A DNA stretch of 47,223 nucleotides from an uncultured Enterorhabdus sp. (GTDB lineage Bacteria; Actinomycetota; Coriobacteriia; Coriobacteriales; Eggerthellaceae): assembly GCA_947573925.1 (NCBI GenBank), contig CANPHS010000004.1:1-47223 (forward strand), read 5' to 3'. Position 1 is the stretch's first letter, and each line of letters opens with the position of its first letter. The notes under the pieces are model-generated. The model was not told where the DNA came from. It saw only the letters and a program-made list of their open reading frames with translations, and made no database searches. Position numbers and translations under genes: made by a program. Positions 7,780-20,934 of this stretch are shown here, piece after piece.

Positions 7780-10230
7780 ATGAAAGTATCGTTGAAGTGG
7801 CTTTCGGAATATACGCAGGTGCCCTCGGATGTGAAGGCGTTCTGCGATCGGTTGGATCTGACGGGCACCGGGGTCGAGGGGGTGGAGACCCTGGGCGAGA
7901 GCTTCGACGGCATCGTCGCGGGGCGCGTGCTCACCTGTGAGCCGCACCCGGATTCCGACCACATGCACGTGGTGACCGTGGACGTGGGGGCCGCCGAGCC
8001 GGTGCAGATCGTGTGCGGGGCGCCGAACATCGCCGCGGACATCGTGGTGCCCGTGGCCTGCGTGGGCGCGGTGCTGCCCGGGGACTTCAAGATCAAGAAG
8101 TCGAAGCTGCGCGGCGTTGTGAGCTGCGGCATGTGCTGCTCCCAGCGCGAGCTGGGGCTCGGCTCCGACCATTCGGGCATCTGGATCCTGCCCGATGAGG
8201 TGCCCGTGGGCACCCCCATGGCCGAGGTGATCGGCTCCGGGGACACGGTGCTCGACCTGGAGATCACGCCGAACCGCCCGGACTGCCTGTCAGTGGTGGG
8301 CATGGCCCGCGAGGTGGGCGCCATGTACCAGCAGCCCGTGGAGTACCCGCTGGCCGCCGATGTGGCGAAGCTGGCCGCGGTGACCGCCGGGGCCGACGTG
8401 GCCGAGGTCGTCTCGGTGACCGTGGAGGACGCCGAGCGCTGCCCGCGCTACACCGCCCGCGTCATCGACAACGTGAAGGTGGGCCCCTCGCCGGATTGGC
8501 TGGCCGAGCGCGTGACCGCCGCCGGAGGGCGCTCCATCAACAACGTGGTGGACGTGACCAACTACATCCTGTACCTCTACGGCCAGCCGCTCCACGCCTT
8601 CGACGCCGACCTTCTGGCCGATGAGGCGGGGCATATCTCCGTGGTGGTGCGGGGCGCCGCGGAAGGGGAGGCGCTGACCACGCTGGACGGCGAGGAGCGC
8701 ACCCTCACCGAGGACATGACCGTCATCGCCACGCCGAAGCGGGCCGTGGCCCTGGCCGGCGTCATGGGCGGCCTGGACACGGAGGTGACCGAGGCCACGC
8801 GCACGGTGCTGCTGGAATCCGCCGACTTCTGCAACGGCCGCACCTCGCGCACGAGCCGGAACCTGGGGCTCATCTCCGAGGCCTCCATGCGCTACGAGCG
8901 CGGGGTGGACGAGAATATGTGCGAGCTGGTGTCCCAGGCCGCCGCGGCCCTTCTGGCCGAGGTGTCCGGCGGCACCGTGCGCCCCGGCGTGGTGGACGTG
9001 TACGGCAAGCCGGCCGAGGGCCGCCCGCTCACCTTCCGCATCGGGCGCTTCAACGCCATGATGGGCGCCGCCATTCCCACCGACTTCATCGAGGATATCC
9101 TCGTGCGCCTCGGCTGCGCGGTGGAGGCCACCGACGACGCCGACGTGCTCTCGGTGCTCGCCCCCACCTTCCGCCCCGACCTGGAGCGGGAGATCGACCT
9201 GTACGAGGAAGTGCTGCGCCTGTGGGGCATGGACCGCATCGCCCCCACGCTGCCCGGCGGCCGCGAGCGGGTGGGCACGCGCACGGCCGAGCAGGCCACG
9301 CTGCGCCGCGTGAACGACGTGCTGCGGGCGAGCGGCCTCAACGAGACCATGACCTACTCCTTCGCCGAGCCCGGCGACGTGGAGCGCCTGCGCCTGGCTC
9401 CCGACGCCTTGGGCCTCGCCGTGGAGCTTCTGAACCCCCTGAATGCCGCCATGTCGGTGATGCGCCAGTCCATGCTGCCGAACCTGCTGCGCTCGGTGGC
9501 CCACAACCAGGCCCGGGGCGTGAAAAACATCCAGCTCTACGAGATCGGCACGGTGTTCACGGCCGCCGAGGGCCGCAAGAAGGCCAAGGAACGGAAGAAG
9601 CTCGCGGGCGTGCTGGCCGGGTCCATGGCCGACACGGCCTGGAACGCGCCGGCGGTGCCCTTCGACTTCTTCGACGGCAAGGGCGTGCTGGAGAACCTCG
9701 CTCGGGAACTGGCCCTGCCCAAGGTGCGCTTCCGGGCCCTGTCCGCCGAGGAGGCGCCGCAGCTGCAGCCGGGCCGCGCTGCCGAGATGATGGCGATGGG
9801 CGCCGTGATCGGCTGGGTGGGCGAGGTGCACCCGCTCGTCTGCGACGCCTTCGACGCGGCGCCTCCCGTGGTGGCCTTCGAGCTGGACGTGAGCGCGCTG
9901 GTGAAGGCCTCCCGCCCGGCCCGGAACTACGTGGACGTGCCCACCTTCCCCGCCGTGGCGGTGGACCAGGCCTTCGTGGTGGACGAGGCTGTGACCCACG
10001 AGAAACTTTCCCAGGTGATGGCCTCGGCCGGCGGCAAGCTGTTGGAATCGGCGGCCCTGTTCGACGTGTACCGCGACGAGGAGCGCGTGGGCGCGGGCAA
10101 GAAGTCCATGGCCTACAGCCTCACCTACCGCGCCGCCGACCGCACGCTCACGAGCGAGGAAGTGGAGCGGGCCCACGGCAAGCTGGTGGACAAGGTGCAG
10201 AAGGCCACCGGCGCGGAAGTGCGGGCGTAG
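7780..10230 (+). CDS. pheT: Phenylalanyl-tRNA synthetase beta subunit
   Basis: An 816-residue protein of normal length for PheT. It begins MKVSLKWLSEYTQVP, with the EMAP-type tRNA-binding domain at about residues 40-150 (PHPDSDHMHVVTVDVG). B3/B4 editing-domain residues follow, then the B5 domain and a catalytic-like core containing YEEVLRLWGMDRIAPTLP. The C-terminal ferredoxin-fold anticodon-binding domain spans about 720-816 (FPAVAVDQAFVVDE, then KSMAYSLTYR). It pairs with PheS, whose gene lies about 200 bases upstream with a repeat element in the gap. The ribosome-binding site is weak (AAGAGAAAGA), and acpS follows 4 bases after the stop. Confidence 0.95.
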   Translation: MKVSLKWLSEYTQVPSDVKAFCDRLDLTGTGVEGVETLGESFDGIVAGRVLTCEPHPDSDHMHVVTVDVGAAEPVQIVCGAPNIAADIVVPVACVGAVLPGDFKIKKSKLRGVVSCGMCCSQRELGLGSDHSGIWILPDEVPVGTPMAEVIGSGDTVLDLEITPNRPDCLSVVGMAREVGAMYQQPVEYPLAADVAKLAAVTAGADVAEVVSVTVEDAERCPRYTARVIDNVKVGPSPDWLAERVTAAGGRSINNVVDVTNYILYLYGQPLHAFDADLLADEAGHISVVVRGAAEGEALTTLDGEERTLTEDMTVIATPKRAVALAGVMGGLDTEVTEATRTVLLESADFCNGRTSRTSRNLGLISEASMRYERGVDENMCELVSQAAAALLAEVSGGTVRPGVVDVYGKPAEGRPLTFRIGRFNAMMGAAIPTDFIEDILVRLGCAVEATDDADVLSVLAPTFRPDLEREIDLYEEVLRLWGMDRIAPTLPGGRERVGTRTAEQATLRRVNDVLRASGLNETMTYSFAEPGDVERLRLAPDALGLAVELLNPLNAAMSVMRQSMLPNLLRSVAHNQARGVKNIQLYEIGTVFTAAEGRKKAKERKKLAGVLAGSMADTAWNAPAVPFDFFDGKGVLENLARELALPKVRFRALSAEEAPQLQPGRAAEMMAMGAVIGWVGEVHPLVCDAFDAAPPVVAFELDVSALVKASRPARNYVDVPTFPAVAVDQAFVVDEAVTHEKLSQVMASAGGKLLESAALFDVYRDEERVGAGKKSMAYSLTYRAADRTLTSEEVERAHGKLVDKVQKATGAEVRA

Positions 10231-10234
10231 GGCC

Positions 10235-10795
10235 GTGGCGCGTTCCAAGAAATCCCAGGCCGCGGTGGACGGCGCCCTGGCCATGGCCGTGCCCGACGAG
10301 TCGGTGGGCCTGGGCGTGGACATCGTGGAGATCGAGCGCATGGGGAAGATCCTCGAGCGCTCGCCCGCCTTCGCCGAGAAGGTGTACTCCGCCGCCGAGC
10401 GGGCCTACTGCGACGGGCACGCGCACCCCGAGGTGCACTACGCCACCCGCTTCGCCGCCAAGGAGGCGGTGCTGAAGGCCCTCGGCACCGGCTTTTCCGA
10501 GGGCATCGGCTGGCTCGACGTGGAAGTGCGCCGCACCTCGAAGGGGCGCCCCTACGTGGTGCTCACGGGCCGCGCCCGGGAAGTGGCCCGCGAGCTGGGG
10601 GTGCGCGAGATTCCCATCTCGCTGTCCTACACCCACACCGACGCCGTGGCCTGCGCCATGGCCATCACCGAGGAGTCGGTGGCGGCCCAGGAAAGGCGGC
10701 GCGACCCCATGGAGGCGCTGACCCGCCAGTTCAAGGAGGCCCGCGCCATGCTGGACGACCTGCCCGGCAGCGGCTCCTCTGCGGGCGTTTCGTGA
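10235..10795 (+). CDS. acpS: Holo-[acyl-carrier-protein] synthase with C-terminal extension
   Basis: AcpS transfers 4'-phosphopantetheine from CoA to acyl carrier protein. The core starts at about residue 23 (VGLGVDIVEIERM, with the Mg-binding Asp). It contains RFAAKEAVLKALGTG, the second hallmark with the acidic ligand, and the late motif ISLSYTHTDAVACAMAI. The family is usually near 120-130 residues. This one has 186 because of an N-terminal lead of about 20 and a charged C-terminal tail of about 40. The GTG start 4 bases after pheT has no strong ribosome-binding site. An in-frame ATG at 10283 is the alternative and would remove the lead. Probably translationally coupled to pheT. Confidence 0.9.
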   Translation: MARSKKSQAAVDGALAMAVPDESVGLGVDIVEIERMGKILERSPAFAEKVYSAAERAYCDGHAHPEVHYATRFAAKEAVLKALGTGFSEGIGWLDVEVRRTSKGRPYVVLTGRAREVARELGVREIPISLSYTHTDAVACAMAITEESVAAQERRRDPMEALTRQFKEARAMLDDLPGSGSSAGVS

Positions 10796-10823
10796 AACGG
10801 GGCCGCGCGGGGGCGGCCCACGG

Positions 10824-10899
10824 TACAATATTGCGAATCATTTCAGGAAAACGGGGCGGCCGTGGGGTCGCCCCTTCAGCGGGCGGTCTCAGGCCGCCC
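10824..10899 (+). promoter_or_regulatory. glmS promoter -10 and leader with two tandem hairpins
   Basis: TACAAT at 10824-10829 is a likely -10 box. The leader then forms GGGGCGGCC/GGTCGCCCC (10853-10874) and GGGCGGTC/GGCCGCCC (10881-10899) hairpins before the ribosome-binding site. They do not match the glmS ribozyme core, and neither has a T run. Confidence 0.4.
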
Positions 10900-10921
10900 C
10901 TGCGCGATAGGAGCATCGTCT

Positions 10922-12751
<1,830 letters not shown>

Positions 12752-12788
12752 GGGAAAGGGGCGGCGGGCCCGCGAAACGATCCTGCGG

Positions 12789-12812
12789 AAGGGGCGCCTA
12801 GGGGCGCTCCTT
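12789..12812. terminator. Terminator between convergent glmS and histidine kinase genes
   Basis: AAGGGGCGCC (12789-12798) pairs with GGCGCTCCTT (12803-12812), a 10-base stem with one G-U and a 4-base loop. CTTCGTTT follows on the plus strand. The stem includes the stop codon of the kinase gene. Confidence 0.6.
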
Positions 12813-15503
12813 CTTCGTTTCAGTCAGCTTCGCCACGACGCGCTGGAGCTCCTTGATGTCGATGGGCTTGGCCACGTGGGCGTTCATGCCGCAGGCCAAG
12901 GCCTCGCGCTCGTCCTCGGCGAAGGCGTTGGCGGTCATGGCGACGATGGGGACCGTGCGGGCGTCGGCGCGGTCCAGCTCGCGGATGGCCCGGGTGGCCG
13001 CATGCCCGTTCATCACCGGCATCTGCACGTCCATGAAGATCGCGTCGAAGGTGCCCGCCGGGGCCGCCGAGAACTTCGCCACGGCCTCCTCGCCGTCGGC
13101 GGCCACCGCGCAGGTGGCGTCGTTGATGTTCAGGATGGCGCTGATGATCTCGGCGTTCAGGTCGTTGTCCTCGGCCACGAGGAAGTGCTTGCCGGCCAGG
13201 GCGTTGCCCACGGCACCGGCCCCGTCGTCCTCGCGGGCCTCGGGCGCCGCGGCGGGGGAGGCCGGCGGGAAGTCCACGTCCACGATGAAGGTGCTGCCCT
13301 GGCCCGGGGCGCTCTCCACCGAGATGGTGCCCCCCATGAGATCCACGAGGTTCTTGGTGATGGCCATGCCGAGACCCGTGCCCTGCACCTTGTTGGTCAG
13401 GCTCGATTCCGCCCGGGTGAAGGAGTCGAAGATGCGGGCGAGGTATTCCGGCGCCATGCCGATGCCGTCGTCGCGCACGATGATGCGCAGGTGCTGCAGG
13501 GCGCCGCGGCGCTTGGCCGACCCGTCGATGCGGAAGAGGATGTGGCCGCCCTGGGGCGTGTACTTCATGGCGTTGGACAGCAGGTTCATGAGAACCTGGC
13601 GCAGGCGCCCCTCGTCGCCGAGGATGCGGTCGTGCTCGACGCCGACCACCTCCACGGTGAAGGTCTGTTCCTTGGCGTCGGTCTGCTGGCGCATCATGGC
13701 CTCCACGGCGGCCACCGTGCCCGACAGGGCGAAGGGGGCCTGGGCCAAGGTGGTCTTGCCCGCCTCGATCTTCGACATGTCCAGCACGTCGTTGATGAGC
13801 CCGAGCAGGTGCTGGCCCGAGGTGGCGATCTTGCGGTTGTAGTCGCGCACGGCGTCGGCGTGGTCGGCCTCGCGGTCGATGAGGGTGGAGAAGCCCAGAA
13901 TGGCGTTCATGGGAGTGCGGATGTCGTGGCTCATGGAGGACAGGAAGTTGCTCTTGGCCCGGTTGGCCTCGTCGGCCGCCTCGGCGGCCCGCTGGAGCCG
14001 GGCGCGGGCGTCGTGCTCGTCGGTGACGTCGGTGAGCGAGAAGATGGTCTTCGCGCGGTCGGCCAGGGTGACGGGGCGGGCGGTCATGCGCAGCCACATG
14101 GCGCGGCCGAGGGCCGGGTTATCCGCCTCGAATTCCCAGCAGCGCCGCTCGCCGCCGCTGGAATGCACGATGGCGGCCACCTTGGCGTAGGCCTCGTTGG
14201 CCGACAGCGCGTCCACGGCGAAGAACTTCTGGGCCGGCACGCCCAGGATGTCCTGGGTGTTCTCGAAGACGGCCTCCACTACATGCTCCTCGGCGTCCAC
14301 GATGAAGATGGCCGTGTCGATGTTGGCGCCGATGGCCCGATACACGCTCTGGAGGTACTGCTCGTAGCGGTGCTCGCGGCGCCGGCGGTACATGACGAGC
14401 GCCGCCATGGCGGCCACGGCCAGGGCCACGGCCACGGCGAGCACGCCCACCATCTGGGTGGTGAGCCCCACGATTTGGGCGCCGTCGGCCTCCACCACCG
14501 ACAGGGGCAGGATGGTGACGAAGGACCAGCCGTCCTTGGCGTCGATGGGGGTGTAGAAGACGAACTGCTCGGCCCCGTCCAGGGCGAGGGTGAGGCTGCC
14601 GGAGCTGTTCGAGGCGATGCCGGCCAGCAGTGAGGCCACGGCGCCCTCGTTATCATCGGTCGGCAAGGCCGTGCCGCTTGCGTCCCCGTCGGCCCCGTCG
14701 TCGGCGAGCAGAGCCGCCAGGGAGCCCTGGACGGCGTCGTCGCCGCCGCGGTTGGCGTCGAGCACGATGGTGCCCCCCGCGTCCACCACGAAGGCGGCGC
14801 CGGAGCTGGAGTAGGCGGTGCCGTAGGAGTTCTGCAGGTCGTCGGCGGGGTAGGACACGTAGACGGCTCCCACCACGTCGGCCGGGTCCACCGGGGCGGG
14901 AATGCCCGTGGTGGCCGCCCCGGCGGTGTCGTCGTCGGGAATGGCCTCGCCGTCGGCGGCCGATGCGACGTCCGTCTGGTCGGCGCGGCCCGCGGCCGGC
15001 ACCATGGCCGCCTTCGACGCCTTCACGATGGGGGCGTAGAAGAGGATGCGCCGCTCGCCGCCGAGGCCCGGGTACACCTCGGAGGAGCCGGTCTCGCCGG
15101 CCAGCGCCGGGCCGAAGAGCTCTTCCTCGCGGTCGGCAGGGTAGAGGTTCGGCTCGTCGCGGGAGCACCACACCTCCCCGTCGACGGAGCGCACCCAAGC
15201 CGCGGCGGCCTCGTGGGTGGAGATGAACTCGCGCACCTGGTCGGCGGCGTCCTCCTCGGGGGTGTAGGCGATGAACTGGGCGAGGCTGCGCACGGAATTC
15301 TGGTCGGTGGTGAGGCATTCGTCCAGGTAGCGGGCGCGGGCCGTGGCCAGCTCCATGACCGAGGTCGTGGTGGTGCTGCGCACGAGGGACTGGATTTTCC
15401 CCAGGTAGAACAGGTTCGTGGTGATGGCCACGGCGGCGAAGGCCGCCACGATGACCAGGCCGATGGCCATGATCTTGCGGCTGTCCACCTTGACGGCGTG
15501 CAT
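12798..15503 (-). CDS. Hybrid sensor histidine kinase with C-terminal receiver domain
   Basis: A 901-residue membrane sensor. TM1 is at about residues 11-34, an extracellular sensor region of Cache-like size at about 35-350, and TM2 at about 351-371. A PAS-like domain covers about 390-500. The HisKA box has H526 in SSMSHDIRTPMN. The ATPase domain has N644, DDGIGM (about 678-682) and GTGLGM (708-713). The receiver domain at about 772-895 has AEDN, phospho-acceptor D825 in MDVQMPV and K879. The presence of H and D in one chain implies an internal phosphorelay. No response regulator or Hpt gene is adjacent, so its target is unknown. The start is supported by AAAGGGGAG upstream on its strand. Confidence 0.93.
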   Translation of the reverse strand: MHAVKVDSRKIMAIGLVIVAAFAAVAITTNLFYLGKIQSLVRSTTTTSVMELATARARYLDECLTTDQNSVRSLAQFIAYTPEEDAADQVREFISTHEAAAAWVRSVDGEVWCSRDEPNLYPADREEELFGPALAGETGSSEVYPGLGGERRILFYAPIVKASKAAMVPAAGRADQTDVASAADGEAIPDDDTAGAATTGIPAPVDPADVVGAVYVSYPADDLQNSYGTAYSSSGAAFVVDAGGTIVLDANRGGDDAVQGSLAALLADDGADGDASGTALPTDDNEGAVASLLAGIASNSSGSLTLALDGAEQFVFYTPIDAKDGWSFVTILPLSVVEADGAQIVGLTTQMVGVLAVAVALAVAAMAALVMYRRRREHRYEQYLQSVYRAIGANIDTAIFIVDAEEHVVEAVFENTQDILGVPAQKFFAVDALSANEAYAKVAAIVHSSGGERRCWEFEADNPALGRAMWLRMTARPVTLADRAKTIFSLTDVTDEHDARARLQRAAEAADEANRAKSNFLSSMSHDIRTPMNAILGFSTLIDREADHADAVRDYNRKIATSGQHLLGLINDVLDMSKIEAGKTTLAQAPFALSGTVAAVEAMMRQQTDAKEQTFTVEVVGVEHDRILGDEGRLRQVLMNLLSNAMKYTPQGGHILFRIDGSAKRRGALQHLRIIVRDDGIGMAPEYLARIFDSFTRAESSLTNKVQGTGLGMAITKNLVDLMGGTISVESAPGQGSTFIVDVDFPPASPAAAPEAREDDGAGAVGNALAGKHFLVAEDNDLNAEIISAILNINDATCAVAADGEEAVAKFSAAPAGTFDAIFMDVQMPVMNGHAATRAIRELDRADARTVPIVAMTANAFAEDEREALACGMNAHVAKPIDIKELQRVVAKLTETKKERP

Positions 15504-15657
15504 GGCTCCCCTTTCGGCCTTCCCTTCCCGGCACGGTGCCCCGCATCGTGCGTATAGCCAACCAGTATAAGCCCTCCGGCCTCCAAAACCGGCGAGAGTG
15601 CCCTATTAACGGGCGGTTAAGAGGGGAGGAGCCGCGGAGCGAGGCGGGACGGCTGCT

Positions 15658-15688
15658 GTGGGACGGCCTACCGGGTACGCTGTCCCAC
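15658..15688. repeat. REP-like palindrome, third copy
   Basis: GTGGGAC and GTCCCAC arms enclose GGCCTACC/GGTACGCT, a near-palindrome of 31 bases with the same plan as the units at 210-240 and 259-285. The flank GCGGAGCGAGGCGGGAC also resembles the flank of the first pair in reverse. It lies between the kinase promoter region and the end of nnrD. Confidence 0.55.
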
Positions 15689-15697
15689 TTTCTCTAC

Positions 15698-16594
15698 TTA
15701 TATATGGGTGATGGCGCGGACGGCGGCGGGGAGGTGGGCGGCCAGGTCGCCGGCGGTGACGCAGATGTCGGTGAGGGCGGCCGCGGCGGCCCGGCCGGCC
15801 TCGGCGTGGAGGGCGCAACCCAAGGCCGCCGCGTCGGCGGGGGCGAGCCCCTGGGCGAGCAGGGCCCCCACGATGCCGGCGAGCACGTCCCCGGTGCCCG
15901 CCTTCGCCAGGGCGGCGGTGCCCCGGTCCATGACCTCCACGGCGCCGTCGGTGCCGGCGATGAAGGTGACGGGGCCCTTCAGGGCCACCGTGGCCCCGTA
16001 GGCTTTGGCCAGCGCCGTCGCCAGGGCCGCCGGGTCCCCGCCGTCCCCTTCGATACCTACCGCCCGGGCGAGCCGGGCCGCCTCGCCGCCGTGGGGCGTC
16101 AGCACGAGCGGGCCCGTGCCGGCCGCGCCCCGCTCGGCGGCCAGGCGCAGGCCCGTCTCGCAGGCCAGAAGCCCCAGGGCGCCCCCGTCCACGAGCACCG
16201 GTCCCGCGAAGGCCCGCAGGGTCTCCATGAGCAGCCCCTCCGCCCCGTCCCCGGCGCCGTCGAAGCCGCAGCCGATGACGCAGGCCCGCGGATGCCCCGG
16301 CCGGGGCGCGGGCAGGCGGGAGGGCCGCCAGCTGCGCCAGTCCCGCACCACGAGGGTGGGGGCCGCCGTGCGCACGGTCAGGAGGGATCGGCCGGCGCAG
16401 AACACCTCGGTGTAGCCGGCCCCGGCCCGCTCCGCCGCCGTGCCGGCCAGCACGGCGGCCCCGGGGTAGGCGGCCGACCCGGCCACGAGGCAGAGCTTCC
16501 CCCGTGTGTACTTGTTCGCGTCCGCCGTCGGCCAGGGCAGAAGCGCCGCCAGGGCGGCGTCGTCGCGGCCGGGGCTCACCGGTACGGCATCCAT
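15698..16594 (-). CDS. nnrD: ADP/ATP-dependent (S)-NAD(P)H-hydrate dehydratase
   Basis: Repairs hydrated NADH or NADPH by dehydration. The protein is 298 residues from ATG 16594, chosen because GGAAGG precedes it; the open frame extends further upstream but into the divergent gene. Ribokinase-fold motifs are visible: KLCLVAGSAAYPGAA near the N-terminus, LTPHGGEAARLA, VALKGPVTFI, and AGTGDVLAGIVGALLAQG with the catalytic-type Asp. Many bacteria fuse this to an NnrE epimerase domain. Here only the dehydratase is present and no epimerase gene lies next to it. The stop at 15698-15700 is close to the REP-like palindrome. Confidence 0.9.
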   Translation of the reverse strand: MDAVPVSPGRDDAALAALLPWPTADANKYTRGKLCLVAGSAAYPGAAVLAGTAAERAGAGYTEVFCAGRSLLTVRTAAPTLVVRDWRSWRPSRLPAPRPGHPRACVIGCGFDGAGDGAEGLLMETLRAFAGPVLVDGGALGLLACETGLRLAAERGAAGTGPLVLTPHGGEAARLARAVGIEGDGGDPAALATALAKAYGATVALKGPVTFIAGTDGAVEVMDRGTAALAKAGTGDVLAGIVGALLAQGLAPADAAALGCALHAEAGRAAAAALTDICVTAGDLAAHLPAAVRAITHI

Positions 16595-16714
16595 GGGCCT
16601 TCCTTCCACTTCATGAGGCTCTCCCTCATGAAACATCGCGGCTACGCGGGGTGTTCCCGTCGGCAACGGCTGGCCGCCGCGGTCGAAACCTGAGGGATGC
16701 GCTTCTAATATAGG

Positions 16715-16727
16715 TACTGTCACAGTA
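16715..16727. promoter_or_regulatory. Inverted repeat upstream of the DUF308 gene
   Basis: TACTGT (16715-16720), a single C, ACAGTA (16722-16727), in a short AT-rich stretch about 30 bases before the ribosome-binding site. It is a candidate operator; the regulator is unknown. Confidence 0.35.
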
Positions 16728-16757
16728 TACAACCAGGGAAAAAGGAGCGTGGTTGTC

Positions 16758-19584
<2,827 letters not shown>

Positions 19585-19650
19585 AGGGTCGGACCCCCTC
19601 TGTTCCTCCGGGGCCGGCCGCGCGGTTGCTCTGTCCCTTCGGGACTCGGC

Positions 19651-19750
19651 TACGCGGTACCTTGATTCGCTCAGACAGTCCTCGCTCGGCGGAAATGTCC
19701 ACTGGACATTTCCGTTCGCTGCGGAACTCGCTCGGTCAAGGCACCCCGTA
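19651..19750. repeat. Palindromic intergenic repeat, copy 2 (after ligA)
   Basis: The core 19664-19737 differs at five positions from copy 1 and keeps the central palindrome intact (19691-19713). The outer arms ACGCGGTACCTTGA and TCAAGGCACCCCGT pair with two mismatches, although their sequence is unrelated to the arms of copy 1. A small GTCCC-TTC-GGGAC hairpin (19633-19645) lies just before it. Confidence 0.8.
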
Positions 19751-19947
19751 TCCGATCCCTGCTCAACTCTTGTTGCTGATCTGGCCATTCTCGGTTGCGT
19801 TATTTATTAGCTTCTTCCTTAGCAATGAAGGGCTTGCGGAGTGGGCGTGGACGGGGTGCGAACTGGGCGTGAACGGGCTGTTGGCATCTCGCGGTCGAGT
19901 TGTGAAGTGGGTTGGCATCGGGACGGGCGGCCCTTAGACTGCCCGTC
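19751..19947 (+). other. Leader region of the small NlpC/P60 gene
   Basis: No gene is apparent. The segment holds an imperfect 22-base tandem duplication (TGGGCGTG at 19842 and 19864, each followed by an ACGGG block). Just before the ATG it has CGGGC...GCCCG complementarity that could hide the start. No convincing ribosome-binding site is visible. Confidence 0.35.
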
Positions 19948-20517
19948 ATGCTTAGTTACAGATCACTTTCCAAGCGGGTGCGCACGCTGGTGCTCGCCTG
20001 CGCCCTTTCCGCGACGATGGTCGCGATGAGCGCCCCTGCGGCCCACGCCGCCGAGGGCGCGATCACGAGCCCGTTCACCGAGGTCGAGACGTTCGCCGAC
20101 GAGATCAAGGACTACGTGGGTTCCGTGGCCGACAAGGCGGCGGAGAAGAAGCAGCGCAAGGCCGATCGCAAGGCGGTTGTCGCCGAGGCCGACAAGCAGC
20201 TGGGCGTGCCCTACGTGTACGGTGGCACCACGCCGGCGGGCTTCGATTGCTCCGGATTCACCCGCTGGGTGTTCGAGCATGCCCTCGGCACTTCGCTGCC
20301 GCGCACCGCCGCCGAGCAGAGCGTCCTGGGCAAGAAGGTGTCGCTGGACGACCTGGTTCCCGGCGATTTGCTGTTCTGGGGCGGTGCCGGCGATGCGTAT
20401 CACGTGGGTATTTACGCGGGCGACGGCGAGTACATCCACGCCTCCACGGGCGGCGGCCGCGTCATGCGGGCCACCTTCGACTACTTCGCCCCCGATTTCG
20501 CCCGCCGCATCATGTAG
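19948..20517 (+). CDS. Secreted NlpC/P60 peptidoglycan endopeptidase (small)
   Basis: A 189-residue protein from ATG 19948. Residues 1-34 form a signal peptide ending AHA. Residues 35-80 are a short helical, lysine-rich stretch. The NlpC/P60 domain covers about 82-189, with the catalytic Cys in GFDCSGF (C101) and histidines at H152 (YHVGIY) and H164 (YIHAS). It should cleave peptide stems of peptidoglycan. The start is uncertain: no ribosome-binding site precedes this ATG, and the upstream in-frame TTG at 19912 lacks one too. The hydrophobic core right after 19948 decides the choice. A strong terminator follows. Confidence 0.85.
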   Translation: MLSYRSLSKRVRTLVLACALSATMVAMSAPAAHAAEGAITSPFTEVETFADEIKDYVGSVADKAAEKKQRKADRKAVVAEADKQLGVPYVYGGTTPAGFDCSGFTRWVFEHALGTSLPRTAAEQSVLGKKVSLDDLVPGDLLFWGGAGDAYHVGIYAGDGEYIHASTGGGRVMRATFDYFAPDFARRIM

Positions 20518-20563
20518 TCCCTCCGAGATGCGGGCTGCCTTTAGCCCCGCCGAGATGCGGACT

Positions 20564-20602
20564 GCCCGGCGGGGAGGCTTTTGCGCTCCCGCCGGGCATT
20601 TT
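20564..20602 (+). terminator. Rho-independent terminator after the small NlpC/P60 gene
   Basis: GCCCGGCGGG (20564-20573) pairs with CCCGCCGGGC (20588-20597) and is followed by ATTTTC. Just before it, a CCGAGATGCGG-(G/A)-CTGCC unit occurs twice. The rest of the gap to 20934 is AT-rich (about 20640-20810) and shows no gene. Confidence 0.75.
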
Positions 20603-20814
20603 CGCCGAGTGTCGGCATAATCCATGACCCCGTTCATCAAGGAAAACGGCACGTCAGACCAAAGTTTACGATTCTCCACAATTTCAACTTTTATGACACC
20701 GCGTCAGTTCCTTAATGAAGAAATGCCAGTTCAGTAACAATTTTTCGTTTTTAAGAGAAATCTGAATCACTCTTTCAGGTTTATGATGACCTCTATTGTG
20801 AACTTCCCGTTTGG

Positions 20815-20842
20815 TAGACAGGGCAGCTCATTGCGTTATAAT
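20815..20842 (+). promoter_or_regulatory. Promoter of the PASTA/NlpC hydrolase gene
   Basis: TAGACA (20815-20820), 16-base spacer, TATAAT (20837-20842). The leader contains a CAAGGCA/TGCCTTG hairpin (20851-20870). AGAGGAGG precedes the ATG at 20935. Confidence 0.7.
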
Positions 20843-20934
20843 GCAAGCTTCAAGGCAGGATTTTGCCTTGGGTTCGCGCACCCAAATATGCGGGGGCGCG
20901 TCCATAACGGGAGATGAGTACAAGAGGAGGCACC

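Noticed and set aside
8290-10341. Long antisense frame opposite pheT
   Set aside because: Same GC-driven artefact. pheT is unambiguous.
10853-10921. glmS ribozyme
   Set aside because: The leader hairpins lack the ribozyme core sequence and the cleavage-site context.
16715-16727. LexA box
   Set aside because: TACTGT and ACAGTA are one base apart; the Gram-negative SOS box needs a longer spacer, and the Gram-positive box has a different sequence.
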